Assembly (NCBI GenBank): GCA_017999895.1
Contig: JAGNKY010000002.1
Coordinates: forward strand, 62,001 to 126,000
Reading direction: 5' to 3'
Origin: Bacteroidales bacterium
Lineage (GTDB): Bacteria; Bacteroidota; Bacteroidia; Bacteroidales; VadinHA17
Length of the DNA stretch: 64,000 nucleotides
The translations under genes were made by a program, and so were the position numbers. This document shows positions 29,153 through 37,840 of this stretch, one piece after another (positions within the stretch are counted from its first letter, which is position 1; the number at the start of each line of letters is the position of its first letter). The notes beneath the pieces are model-generated. The model ran no database searches, had not been told where the DNA came from, and was given only the letters and a program-made list of their open reading frames with translations.

Positions 29153-29193
29153 AAATATTTCACATCCCTGTATAATAGCTCAAAAATTTCAAG

Positions 29194-29835
29194 TCATCTC
29201 AACTTGAGAGGGTTATCTACATAATATATCACGCTCTCGAGTTCGTCGCAAAGATTAACATTATTTATTATAACATCGGAAGGAGTCTTCAGCAAAACAG
29301 GAGCAAAATTTATTATTCCCTTAATTCCACATTTCACCAGTTCATCGCATACCTGCTGGGCCGAAATCTCCGGAACCGTTATTATTGCCGCTTTTACCTT
29401 ATAACACTGAATTACCTCATTTAGTTTACTCAAAGGGTAAACAGGAATTTCGTGTCTGATTCTGAACTTCAAAGGGTCAATGTCAAAAGCCGCAATCACA
29501 TTCATGTGACGTTGTGCGAACATAGTATATCCCGAAAGCGCCTGCCCAAGATTACCCATTCCTACAAGAATAATATTGTGTTCGCTATTTCCATAAAAGA
29601 TATTCTCCATTTTTTCGAGTAGGTCGGTAATTAAATAACCGCCGCGTTTATTTCCTTTTATGCCGAACTCAGAAAAATCCTTTCTGACCTGGTCGGCAGT
29701 TACACCAGCCTCTTCAGCTATTGTGTAAGAAAACACCCTCCCCATACCCATCATCTTGAGTTTGTAAAGACATGCTCTATAGAGAAATATCCTCTTAAGG
29801 CTGTTTTTAATTACATTTTTTGTGATTTTTTTCAC
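29194..29835 (-). CDS. rex: Redox-sensing transcriptional repressor Rex
   Basis: From a GTG at 29835 the protein has 213 residues, the usual Rex length; a TTG at 29865 is the alternative. The N-terminal winged helix has the DNA-recognition segment AGVTADQVRKDFS, and the C-terminal Rossmann domain has GMGNLGQAL for NADH/NAD+ binding and the swapped C-terminal helix (NLCDELESVIYYV). Rex leaves its operators when NADH rises, switching on fermentative and hydrogen-evolving genes. It heads the hyp operon. One Rex operator covers its proposed start codon and another lies 94 bases upstream, so autoregulation and control of the divergent hydrogenase operon are expected. Confidence 0.93.
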   Translation of the reverse strand: MKKITKNVIKNSLKRIFLYRACLYKLKMMGMGRVFSYTIAEEAGVTADQVRKDFSEFGIKGNKRGGYLITDLLEKMENIFYGNSEHNIILVGMGNLGQALSGYTMFAQRHMNVIAAFDIDPLKFRIRHEIPVYPLSKLNEVIQCYKVKAAIITVPEISAQQVCDELVKCGIKGIINFAPVLLKTPSDVIINNVNLCDELESVIYYVDNPLKLR

Positions 29836-29837
29836 AT
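29820..29837. promoter_or_regulatory. Rex operator O2 over the rex start
   Basis: The 18-mer TTGTGATTTTTTTCACAT matches the Rex consensus TTGTGAA-W4-TTCACAA at 16 of 18 positions. It overlaps the proposed rex GTG start codon, so bound Rex would block its own gene and the hyp genes behind it. Confidence 0.7.
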
Positions 29838-29928
29838 AAATGCAATATTTCCTGTATTGATGCAAGTTAAAAAATTTTCTCTAAAAAAGTAAAGGTCTAT
29901 CAATCTGATATGATGTTTTTTAAATTTA

Positions 29929-29946
29929 TTGTGAAATTTTTCACAT
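29929..29946. promoter_or_regulatory. Rex operator O1 between rex and the membrane hydrogenase operon
   Basis: The 18-mer TTGTGAAATTTTTCACAT matches TTGTGAA-W4-TTCACAA at 17 of 18 positions. It lies 72 bases upstream of the first gene of the divergent hydrogenase operon and 94 bases upstream of the proposed rex start. Its centre is 109 bases from that of O2. No clear -7 element could be placed beside it. Confidence 0.85.
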
Positions 29947-30017
29947 TATTTATATTGAATTATTTTCCTTTTTATTTTTTTATATTTTATATTTATTCAA
30001 TGAAAGAATAATTTAAA

Positions 30018-31010
30018 ATGGATTATTTCTTCATTAGCAGGGCAGAATGGAATAAAACTCTTGAGAAACTGCTGGATTCTCACGATATTTTTGCTCCTCT
30101 TTCGAGTGAATTCGGCATGGATTATGAGCTTCTTACTCCGGCATCAATTCAAGATATTACATACAATAAGCCGAAGCCTATAACGCCTCTTAAGTTATTT
30201 TTTCTTCCGGTAAAGGAAAATGTAACCGATGAAAGAAAAGATGACAAAAAGCCTATTATCATAGGAGTTCCGGCATGTGATATTGAAGCACTTGGTATTC
30301 TCGACGAAATATATCTTGATAAGAATTTTGAGGATATTTTTTATAAGAAACGCAGAGAAAACACTTTAATCATAAGTTCCGATTGTTTCGATGTGGTCGA
30401 ACATTGCCATTGCACAACGTATGGAGTGAACCCATGGGCAGAAAGGATAGCCGACCTTGCGGTAGCCGTAAAAGATGAACAGCTCTTTTTCAGAGTTATT
30501 TCTCAGAAGGGAAGAACATTTATTTCAGATACGGTCGGTGCTTCAAAGGTCAACGACAATAGTATTCTGTCATTTATAGACGTCAGGCACAGGGAAATCG
30601 AGGGGATTTTGCAGAGAACCAATAAAGATTTACCTAGTTACAAGGAGACCAGAAATATAGTAAGCGATCTGGAAAGGCCGGCATGGATTAAAAATTCCGC
30701 AACCTGTGTTTCGTGCGGCGCATGTACTGCAATATGTCCCACATGTACCTGCTTCCTGTTAATTGATAAGCCTGGCTTCAGGAAGATCAAACAACTTGAT
30801 GCATGTCAGTATCCGGGTTTCGAAAGAACAGCAGCGGGTGAGGATCCCCTTAAAGAGCTTCATGAACGCTTCAAAAACAGGTACTTGTGTAAATATGTAT
30901 GGAAACCTGAAAGATTCAATAATATTGCCTGCACAGGCTGCGGACGGTGCATCGAGGCATGCATCGGCAAAATAAACAAAAACAAAATTTTCGTGGAAAT
31001 GGCAAAATAA
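30018..31010 (+). CDS. Sulfhydrogenase/AsrA-like 4Fe-4S subunit (beta), electron input arm
   Basis: The 330-residue protein resembles HydB of archaeal sulfhydrogenases and anaerobic sulfite reductase subunit A. The N-terminal part has conserved GVPACDIEAL and DCFDVVEHC segments. Two [4Fe-4S] motifs follow near residues 229-245 (CVSCGACTAICPTC) and 304-317 (CTGCGRCIEAC). It would pass electrons from the flavoprotein encoded next towards the hydrogenase. It is the first gene of an 18-gene operon with a 6-base gap to the next gene, and sits directly behind Rex operator O1. In group 3 hydrogenases this protein partners a soluble enzyme; here it is joined to a membrane-bound one. Confidence 0.87.
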   Translation: MDYFFISRAEWNKTLEKLLDSHDIFAPLSSEFGMDYELLTPASIQDITYNKPKPITPLKLFFLPVKENVTDERKDDKKPIIIGVPACDIEALGILDEIYLDKNFEDIFYKKRRENTLIISSDCFDVVEHCHCTTYGVNPWAERIADLAVAVKDEQLFFRVISQKGRTFISDTVGASKVNDNSILSFIDVRHREIEGILQRTNKDLPSYKETRNIVSDLERPAWIKNSATCVSCGACTAICPTCTCFLLIDKPGFRKIKQLDACQYPGFERTAAGEDPLKELHERFKNRYLCKYVWKPERFNNIACTGCGRCIEACIGKINKNKIFVEMAK

Positions 31011-31016
31011 CTTTTT

Positions 31017-31838
31017 ATGCCTGCCGACACTAACATATATAAACCGTTAAGGGCAAAAGTTGCTGATATAATTGATGAATCACCGACCATCAAGACTTTT
31101 GTTTTGATTCCTGAGGAATATTTTTCTTTTAAAACAGGGCAATTTATTGAACTCACTGTTGACGGTATAGGCGAGGCTCCATTTACTCCCTCTTCTTCAC
31201 CCCTTATAACGGATAAGATCGAAGTAACAGTGATGAAAACAGGTTATGTAACGGAATATATGCATAATCTCGAACCAGGTGCTTTCATGGGTATAAGAGG
31301 CCCTTTCGGCAGAGGTTATCCTGTAGAAAAGTTCTACGACAAGGAAGTCTTGATTCTTGGCGGTGGATGCGGCTTTGCTCCTATACGTTCATTACTGTAC
31401 AACCTTGCGGCCATAACCGACAAACTCAGAAAGGTCATTTTATGCTACGGCTCGAAAACGCCGGAAGACTGTATATACAAACCTTATATATCAGAACTCA
31501 GAAGAACGCCGAAATTTGAAGTATTCAGAAGTGTAGACAAAGCCGACTCCAACTGGACAGAAAAAGTGGGTGTTGTCACACTGCTTCTCGACGATGTGAA
31601 AGTGGATATCAAAAACTCGGTAGCGGTAGTCTGTGGCCCGCCTGTAATGATGAAGTTCGGAACTCAAAAACTACTACAGATGGGGTACCCCGAAAACGAC
31701 ATCTATCTGTCGATGGAAAAAAACATGTCGTGCGGCCTTGGAAAATGTGGCCACTGTATGATGGGAAAATATTTTGTTTGCAAAGACGGCCCTGTATTTA
31801 CCTGGAATGAAATAAAAGACCAGCCTAATATCTGGTAA
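31017..31838 (+). CDS. Sulfhydrogenase/AsrB-like FAD-NAD(P) oxidoreductase subunit (gamma)
   Basis: The 273-residue protein has the ferredoxin-NADP reductase fold: an FAD-binding barrel (about 10-100, with FKTGQFIEL and FTPSSSP), an NAD(P)-binding domain opening at LGGGCGFAPIRS (about 117), and a C-terminal [2Fe-2S] motif CGLGKCGHC plus a distal Cys (FVC). This is the layout of HydG/AsrB and PyrK proteins. It should oxidise or reduce NAD(H) or NADP(H) and exchange electrons with the beta subunit upstream. Gaps to its neighbours are 6 and 4 bases. Confidence 0.9.
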   Translation: MPADTNIYKPLRAKVADIIDESPTIKTFVLIPEEYFSFKTGQFIELTVDGIGEAPFTPSSSPLITDKIEVTVMKTGYVTEYMHNLEPGAFMGIRGPFGRGYPVEKFYDKEVLILGGGCGFAPIRSLLYNLAAITDKLRKVILCYGSKTPEDCIYKPYISELRRTPKFEVFRSVDKADSNWTEKVGVVTLLLDDVKVDIKNSVAVVCGPPVMMKFGTQKLLQMGYPENDIYLSMEKNMSCGLGKCGHCMMGKYFVCKDGPVFTWNEIKDQPNIW

Positions 31839-31842
31839 TGCT

Positions 31843-32340
31843 ATGGCAAAAAGGATTCTTATAGACATGATAAAGCTGAGGTCGGCGATGGCTGAAAATC
31901 ATAACCTTCAACTGCCCGAGGCAGTGTTTTATCCTGTTCCCAACACTAACGGGCTTAAAACTATAAGAGAGCTTGCAGTATTCAGGTACTCATGCAGAAA
32001 ATGCGAGGACGCTCCATGCATTGCCTCATGCCCGGCCGACGCGCTTGAAAAAGATGAAGAAGGGATAATAAATCGGAGCATAAATCTTTGTGTATCATGT
32101 AAATCGTGTGTTTCTATATGCCCCTTCGGAACTATGATGACGGACTTTTTTAAACACCACAGGAACAAAGACCTGTATTACGACCTGACAGATAGTGAGG
32201 AGATGATTAAATTTATAGAAGCCTCTCCTCCGGGAACCGTTTCTCTTACCGATATGAAAGAATCGCCGGAAAAGAATATTTTCAAACTTAACGAAAGAGT
32301 TTTAATCAAAGACTTCATATATAAAACTGATAAAGAGTAA
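31843..32340 (+). CDS. Two-cluster 4Fe-4S ferredoxin-like electron-transfer protein
   Basis: The 165-residue protein carries two adjacent Cys motifs (CRKCEDAPCIASCP and CVSCKSCVSICP, about 47-90), the pattern of HycB/CooF-type polyferredoxins rather than small free ferredoxins. It probably bridges the beta/gamma arm and the small hydrogenase subunit. It follows the gamma subunit by 4 bases and precedes the NuoH-like gene by 3. Confidence 0.85.
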   Translation: MAKRILIDMIKLRSAMAENHNLQLPEAVFYPVPNTNGLKTIRELAVFRYSCRKCEDAPCIASCPADALEKDEEGIINRSINLCVSCKSCVSICPFGTMMTDFFKHHRNKDLYYDLTDSEEMIKFIEASPPGTVSLTDMKESPEKNIFKLNERVLIKDFIYKTDKE

Positions 32341-32343
32341 AAA

Positions 32344-33276
32344 ATGGCGTTGTATCTGTTTTATCTGCTTATCTTTCCAGGACTCCTGTTCTCTTCAGTT
32401 ATTGGAGCCTTTCTTTCATGGTTCGACAGAAAAATAACTGCAAGAGTTCAATTTCGAAAGGGTCCCCCCCTTTTGCAGCCATTTTATGATTTTTTCAAGC
32501 TTCTTCTGGTAAAGGAAACCATATTACCTAAACAGGGTTCCCCTATTTTATTCCTGATGGCACCGATTTTCGCTTTATCGGGAGCTGTACTTGCCGCAGC
32601 TTTTATCCTTCTTCCTTTATTCAATATAACCACAGGCTTTAAAGGCGACCTTATCGTCATCTTTTACCTGCTTACAATACCATCATTCTCATATATCATA
32701 GGGTCGCTGGCATCAGGAAACCCGCTTGCTGCAGTAGGCGGCTCGCGCGAAATGAAACTGATTATGAGTTATGAATCAACTTTCCTTCTTGTAATCGCCG
32801 GCATCATTGTCAAAGCTTCACAAAACTTCGACCTGAATTCGGTAATTTTCATACAACAAAATTCATCTCCTTTCATAGGAAGCATCTCGGGAATATTGCT
32901 TTTTATTCCTGGCATATTTTGTGTTCAGGCAAAACTCGGACTTGTGCCTTTCGATATGGCTGAGGCGGAAACAGAAATTGCGGAAGGAACATTTATTGAA
33001 TACTCGGGCTCGCCTTACGCAATTATCAAACTCACAAAATATATCATGCTTTTTATTCTTCCGGCTTTCCTTATCGGCCTGTTTATGAACGGATTCAACC
33101 TGAACGGAATAAACATTCTCTGGACTGTATTGAAAGTAGCCGGAATTGTGCTGCTCCTGACTCTTATCAGGAATACGAACCCAAGGATAAAAATCAAACA
33201 GGCAATAAGTTTCTTCCTTGTATGGATGAATCTTCTGGCCGTTGTTGCAATAGTATTGGCATTTTTTGGATATTAA
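32344..33276 (+). CDS. NuoH/EchB/MbhM-like membrane anchor subunit of group 4 hydrogenase
   Basis: The 310-residue protein has about eight transmembrane segments and the complex I subunit 1 signatures SWFDRKITARVQFRKGP near the N-terminus and FDMAEAETEIAEGT near residue 205, whose acidic residues belong to the ion channel at the quinone-cavity-like interface. It anchors the hydrophilic hydrogenase module to the membrane and links redox chemistry to ion movement. It is tightly packed in the operon. Confidence 0.93.
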   Translation: MALYLFYLLIFPGLLFSSVIGAFLSWFDRKITARVQFRKGPPLLQPFYDFFKLLLVKETILPKQGSPILFLMAPIFALSGAVLAAAFILLPLFNITTGFKGDLIVIFYLLTIPSFSYIIGSLASGNPLAAVGGSREMKLIMSYESTFLLVIAGIIVKASQNFDLNSVIFIQQNSSPFIGSISGILLFIPGIFCVQAKLGLVPFDMAEAETEIAEGTFIEYSGSPYAIIKLTKYIMLFILPAFLIGLFMNGFNLNGINILWTVLKVAGIVLLLTLIRNTNPRIKIKQAISFFLVWMNLLAVVAIVLAFFGY

Positions 33277-33288
33277 AAAAATTAAGAG

Positions 33289-33702
33289 GTGGGCTTTAAA
33301 AATTTTTGTTTCAAGAAATCATTGTGGGTTTTCCACTTCGCCGGAGCATCGTGCAATAATTGCGATATTGAGATCCTCGATTGTCTCACGCCGCGTTACG
33401 ACGTGGAACGTTTTGGGATACTTCTTGCCGGAAGCGTACGCCACGCCGACGTGATACTTGTAAGCGGCTCGATAAACATGCGGGATAAAGATAGACTTCT
33501 CGAAATATACAACCAGGCACCAAAACCTGTGCTGGTTGTTGCTATTGGAGGATGCGGATGCACAGGAGGTATATTTGCCGAAGGAATCACGTTTGCAGGG
33601 CCAGTGGATAAAATTATACCGGTAAATGCCTATATACCGGGCTGCCCGCCAAAACCAGAGGCAATTATAGCAGGAATAATGAAACTTGTAAATAGCATGT
33701 GA
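33289..33702 (+). CDS. Small [NiFe] hydrogenase subunit, NuoB/EchC/MbhJ-like
   Basis: The 137-residue protein starts at GTG 33289, the only usable start after an in-frame TAA at 33283. It has the four ligands of the proximal [4Fe-4S] cluster: CNNC (about 22-25), GCGCTGG and PGCPP. The sequence around LTPRYDVERFG is typical of group 4 small subunits. It receives electrons from the ferredoxin-like subunits and passes them to the Ni-Fe site. The 12-base gap before it contains AAGAGG close to the GTG. Confidence 0.93.
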   Translation: MGFKNFCFKKSLWVFHFAGASCNNCDIEILDCLTPRYDVERFGILLAGSVRHADVILVSGSINMRDKDRLLEIYNQAPKPVLVVAIGGCGCTGGIFAEGITFAGPVDKIIPVNAYIPGCPPKPEAIIAGIMKLVNSM

Positions 33703-33704
33703 GT

Positions 33705-33714
33705 AAGGAGGGAG
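33705..33714 (+). promoter_or_regulatory. Strong Shine-Dalgarno site before the NuoC-like gene
   Basis: AAGGAGGGAG lies 3 bases before the ATG at 33718. Canonical Shine-Dalgarno sites are uncommon in Bacteroidota, so this is notable and fixes the start. Confidence 0.6.
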
Positions 33715-33717
33715 ACA

Positions 33718-34155
33718 ATGGATACGGAAGCAATCATAAAGGAATTAAACGGGAGGTTTAGTACTGATATTACCGAAACGGTAAAAAGAAATGACAAAAG
33801 ATATGATGTTACTATAAATCCATCTTCTATCGTTCAGATAACCGAATTTCTATACAAAGAGGCCGGATGCAGGTTTATTATTGCATCGGCACTGCACACA
33901 AAAAAAGGCTTTGAGATACATTATCACTTCAGCAAAGACGAAACAGGTCTCGTGCTGAATATACATGTAATTCTCAGTCAGGAAAATCCACGAATAGAAT
34001 CTCTTTCGAATATATTCAATGCATCGAACTGGATTGAACGTGAGATACATGAATTGTTCGGAATAGATTTTATCAATCACCCTAACATGGAGAAGCTTCT
34101 TTCAGACGGCAACTGGCCAGAAGGTGTTTATCCATACAGAAAAGAATTTAAATGA
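33718..34155 (+). CDS. NuoC/EchD/MbhK-like subunit
   Basis: The 145-residue protein matches the 30-kDa complex I subunit family; the C-terminal signature (NWIEREIHELFGIDF, then YPYRKEF) is clear. It is a structural partner of the large subunit encoded next, with which it overlaps by 4 bases. The short length matches hydrogenase versions rather than respiratory NuoC. Confidence 0.9.
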   Translation: MDTEAIIKELNGRFSTDITETVKRNDKRYDVTINPSSIVQITEFLYKEAGCRFIIASALHTKKGFEIHYHFSKDETGLVLNIHVILSQENPRIESLSNIFNASNWIEREIHELFGIDFINHPNMEKLLSDGNWPEGVYPYRKEFK

Positions 34156-35357
34156 AAAATATGAGCAACAAGTTTCTCATACCGGTTGGCCCTTATCATC
34201 CATTACAGGAAGAACCTGAGCTTTTCAAGCTCTATTGCGATGGCGAAATTGTAAAAGATATAAAATGGGAAACGGGATATAACCACCGTGGTATCGAAAA
34301 ACTGGCCGAATCCAAGACGTACGATCAGGTATTCTTCCTTGTGGAAAGAATATGCGGAATTTGCTCAACATCCCATCCCTTCGCATTTGCAAATACTGTT
34401 GAAGAAATATGCGGAGTCGAAATACCAAACCGTGCAAAGTATATAAGAAGCATCATAGCCGAACTTGAAAGGATTCACAGTCATCTTCTCTGGGTAGGAC
34501 TTGCCGGGCACTTTCTGGGTTACAATACCCTTTTCATGTGGGCGTGGAAATACCGTGAACCGGTACTCGACCTGTTCGAAATGATTACCGGCAACCGTAA
34601 TAGTTACGCAATGTTCAAAGTGGGCGGAGTAAGAAGAGATATAGAAGAATCAAAAATAAATGCTATTCGCAAAGTTCTGTCCGTTGTAAAGAAAAAGAAC
34701 GAACTTCTGACCGGAGCGGTTATGGATGACCCGGTAATTCATGCACGTACAAAAGGAGTAGGTGTCCTTACGAAGGAAGATGTAATTGATTTTGGAGCTG
34801 TAGGCCCCACTGCAAGGGCATCAGGAGTTGCAATGGATGTGCGGAGAGACGACCCCTACGCTGCCTATCCTCTTGTTAACTGGAAAGTAATTACAGCCGA
34901 AACTGGTGATGTCTTTGCAAAAGCTCAGGTCAGACTTCTTGAAATATCCGAATCAATATCAATAATAGAGCAATGCCTCGACGGACTGAAGAAGGAAAAA
35001 GAAGGTGATATTGAATTAAAAATAAAGAATATACCAGAAGGTATAGGAACAGGACGAGCCGAAGCTCCAAGGGGCGAGGTGTTCCATTGTGTGTTTTCCG
35101 ACGGCTCCAATTCTCCTGCGCGGCACAAAATAAGAGCACCAAGCTATATGAATATTGCAACTTTCAAAAAGTCGTGCATCGGACAAAGTATCTCCGACGC
35201 AATACTTACTCTTGCAGCCGTTGACCCCTGTTACTGCTGCACAGAAAGGCTTGCTGTAGCTTATGATATCACTTCAGGCAATAAAATAATGAACGGAGAA
35301 GAAATCATAAAAGCTTCGGCTCAAAAAACCCGCGATATAATGAAAAAACTTGGATAA
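34152..35357 (+). CDS. Large catalytic [NiFe] hydrogenase subunit, NuoD/EchE/MbhL-like
   Basis: The 401-residue protein has both Ni-Fe-binding cysteine pairs: CGIC in ERICGICSTSH (about 74) and CYCC in DPCYCCTER (about 357-365). It is therefore a true hydrogenase and not a complex I subunit, where these are lost. GYNHRGIE, GGVRRDI and RAEAPRGE are group 4 signatures. About 35 residues follow CTER, similar to the tail removed from HycE by HycI, and a HycI-like protease is encoded in the same operon. It catalyses reversible hydrogen formation on the cytoplasmic side of the membrane. Confidence 0.95.
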   Translation: MKNMSNKFLIPVGPYHPLQEEPELFKLYCDGEIVKDIKWETGYNHRGIEKLAESKTYDQVFFLVERICGICSTSHPFAFANTVEEICGVEIPNRAKYIRSIIAELERIHSHLLWVGLAGHFLGYNTLFMWAWKYREPVLDLFEMITGNRNSYAMFKVGGVRRDIEESKINAIRKVLSVVKKKNELLTGAVMDDPVIHARTKGVGVLTKEDVIDFGAVGPTARASGVAMDVRRDDPYAAYPLVNWKVITAETGDVFAKAQVRLLEISESISIIEQCLDGLKKEKEGDIELKIKNIPEGIGTGRAEAPRGEVFHCVFSDGSNSPARHKIRAPSYMNIATFKKSCIGQSISDAILTLAAVDPCYCCTERLAVAYDITSGNKIMNGEEIIKASAQKTRDIMKKLG

Positions 35358-35365
35358 TAGATAGT

Positions 35366-37216
35366 ATGAACGAATGCTTCTTAATATTATTTCTTCCCGT
35401 AATTGCAGGGCTACTGTTATTCCTGGTTCCCGACAAACTCAAACTTTTCAAGGGAATCGTTTCACTTGCAATAACTGTTGTAACATTCTGGTTCACAATA
35501 GTCATATACAGATCGGGAAATGTAAAAATGAATCTGGAAAACTTTGTTCCCGCAATCTTTCTTCCATCTTACATAGCTCCGGAAATTACATCATTTTTTA
35601 CATTCAATGTTGACAACCTTGCAAAGCTTATAGTTTTGTTTATAAGCTTTTTCAGTTTCCTCATCAATCTCTACTCACTGACATATAAGGATACTCAAAG
35701 AATCAACAACTACTATCCCTATTTCCTTTTAACACTTGGCTTTTCCTACGGCGCCGCATTGGCTGATAACATGCTCGTTTTCATCACCTTCTGGGGTATT
35801 CTTGGTTTGACACTTTACAAACTCATTCAGGACAAAACTGAAGAAGGTTCTGCCACGGCCAAAAAAACTCTTATTCTGATCGGTTCATCCGATACTATTA
35901 TGATAATGGGCATTGCAATATTGTGGAAGATGACAGGCTCACTTAATATGAGTGGAATGCAGGTCCCCACAGGCAGTGCTCTTGCCTTAACAGCTTTCCT
36001 TGCAATGCTCACAGGAAGTTTTACAAAAGCCGGAGCTTTCCCGTTCCATACATGGGTGCCTGACTATACAAAGGATGCTCCGGCGTCATCGTCAGCATAT
36101 ATGCCGGCTTCCCTCGACAAACTGCTTGGTATATATCTGCTCACCAGGATTTTAACAGAGATATTCGTTCCGGGCGAGTGGGTCACACTGCTTCTTTTGA
36201 CTCTTGGTGTTGTAACGATTATAACGGCTGTAATGATGGCCCTTATTCAACATAACTACAAACGGCTTCTGGGCTACCATGCTGTTTCACAGGTAGGATA
36301 TATGATCGTCGGACTTAGTCTGGGTTCATTCATTGGCATTGCAGCAGGGCTTTTTCACATGCTGAATAATGCACTTTACAAAAGCGGTTTGATCCTCGCG
36401 GCAGGTGCTGTCGAACAACGCACAGGAAAAACCGAGATAGATGACCTTGGCGGCCTTTCGAAGGCTATGCCGGTTACATTTATATCTGCCCTGATTTTTG
36501 CAATGTCTATATCCGGCATCCCTCCTCTGAACGGATTTGCTTCGAAATGGATGATTTATCAGGCAATAATTGATTTCGGCGGAGGAACGGGAATACCTCA
36601 TAAACTGTGGGTGCTGTGGCTTGTGCTGGCAGTCCTCGGCTCGGCATTTACACTGGCAAGCTTCATCAAATTCATCGGCGGGATTTTCCTTGGAAGACGA
36701 AAAACCGAACTGGAAAATATAAAAGAAGTACCTGCCCTGATGTGGATTCCTCTTGCGGTTATTGCTCTGCTGTGTATCATTTTCAGTGTGTTTGCCACAG
36801 GAGTTGTCGTTCCGCGTCTGCTCATGCCTGTGACCGGCATCTTCAAATTCTCAGGCATATATAACTCGAGTCTGGCATCCCTGATGATACTTGTTTCAAT
36901 TTTGCTGGGGATATTAATTTATCTTGCAACAGGGTTACGCAAATTCCGTACTGCCGACAGTTTTATAGGAGGAGAGAAATTTTACGACAAGGCTGCTTAC
37001 CCTGCACCGGAATTTTATAAGACGATCACCGAATTCGGCTTTTTCTCGGCAATATACAGGAAGGCACAGGAAAAATGGTTCGATATCTACGACTTATCGA
37101 AACAGGCTCTCCTCTATTGCAGCGGCTTGTTCAGTAAGATGCATACAGGCGTATTATCCACTTATGTACTATGGGTATTTGCCGGATTGCTTATTTTATT
37201 ATTGATAATGTTATAA
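35366..37216 (+). CDS. NuoL/EchA-like ion-translocating subunit with long C-terminal tail
   Basis: The 616-residue membrane protein has about 14 helices of the antiporter-like NuoL/M/N family, with the lysine-containing GAFPFHTWVPDYTKDAP and HNYKRLLGYHAVSQVGY segments near 225 and 295. After about residue 500 there is a soluble amphipathic stretch (from GGEKFYDKAAYP to about residue 595) and a last helix, which resembles the lateral-helix arm of EchA/NuoL or the separate MbhI subunit. It would pump protons or Na+. Together with the MrpD-like gene at 38617 it gives the complex two pump subunits. Confidence 0.9.
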   Translation: MNECFLILFLPVIAGLLLFLVPDKLKLFKGIVSLAITVVTFWFTIVIYRSGNVKMNLENFVPAIFLPSYIAPEITSFFTFNVDNLAKLIVLFISFFSFLINLYSLTYKDTQRINNYYPYFLLTLGFSYGAALADNMLVFITFWGILGLTLYKLIQDKTEEGSATAKKTLILIGSSDTIMIMGIAILWKMTGSLNMSGMQVPTGSALALTAFLAMLTGSFTKAGAFPFHTWVPDYTKDAPASSSAYMPASLDKLLGIYLLTRILTEIFVPGEWVTLLLLTLGVVTIITAVMMALIQHNYKRLLGYHAVSQVGYMIVGLSLGSFIGIAAGLFHMLNNALYKSGLILAAGAVEQRTGKTEIDDLGGLSKAMPVTFISALIFAMSISGIPPLNGFASKWMIYQAIIDFGGGTGIPHKLWVLWLVLAVLGSAFTLASFIKFIGGIFLGRRKTELENIKEVPALMWIPLAVIALLCIIFSVFATGVVVPRLLMPVTGIFKFSGIYNSSLASLMILVSILLGILIYLATGLRKFRTADSFIGGEKFYDKAAYPAPEFYKTITEFGFFSAIYRKAQEKWFDIYDLSKQALLYCSGLFSKMHTGVLSTYVLWVFAGLLILLLIML

Positions 37217-37228
37217 TTAAGCTTCTAT

Positions 37229-37756
37229 ATGGAAGTTGCACTTTCGGTTATACTGATTTTAATGATTCTCGGAGCCATTTTTGCCATCCATGCAAAAGAC
37301 CTTCTATCGGCAGTTATTTCCTGCAGTATTGTAGGGTATGGACTGGTTATATGTTTCCTGCTATTAAATGCCCCCGACCTGGCAATAGTTCAGATTGTGG
37401 TAGAAACAATCACTCTGGTAATCATGGTTGCTGTAGTGCTCGACTGCACCCGTGAAGAACCATTCACAAAACCTGATCCGCAGGGATATATAAATATTGC
37501 TGCGGCTGTGATTATTGTAGTAGCGATTTTTTTCTTCCTGAAAGGAGCAACTGGATCCCTCGATAAATTCGGCGAAGGGACTCTTAGAATGGCAAAATAC
37601 TACATCGAAGGAGCCGCTGAAAAAACCGGAAGTGCAAACCTTGTGACGGGCGTTGTATTCGATTTCAGAGGATACGATACGCTTGGTGAAGCAACAGTGT
37701 TGGTTACTGCAGTAATCGGAGTGCTGACTATCTTAAGGATCAAAGGGAAGAAATGA
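37229..37756 (+). CDS. Fused MbhD-MbhE (MrpA C-terminal-like) membrane subunit
   Basis: The 175-residue protein joins two pieces that are separate in Pyrococcus Mbh: an N-terminal DUF4040/MbhD part of three helices (about 1-75, with [14 protein letters not shown], acidic residue in the membrane) and an MbhE part with [15 protein letters not shown] near residue 145. In Mrp antiporters both form the C-terminus of MrpA. It links the ion channel to the MrpB/C module. An 84-base gap, the largest in the operon, follows it. Confidence 0.88.
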   Translation: MEVALSVILILMILGAIFAIHAKDLLSAVISCSIVGYGLVICFLLLNAPDLAIVQIVVETITLVIMVAVVLDCTREEPFTKPDPQGYINIAAAVIIVVAIFFFLKGATGSLDKFGEGTLRMAKYYIEGAAEKTGSANLVTGVVFDFRGYDTLGEATVLVTAVIGVLTILRIKGKK

Positions 37757-37840
37757 ATATCGAATTGCAAACACGGAATAATGAAGTAAAAAGTTAATAT
37801 GAAATGAATATAATTAATTAAGAAAAGAAAATAATACAAA

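Noticed and set aside
29148..29165. TGTGAAA repeated twice near the hypF start, as a possible third Rex operator
   Set aside because: The two half-sites are in direct orientation, not inverted, so they do not fit the palindromic Rex consensus.
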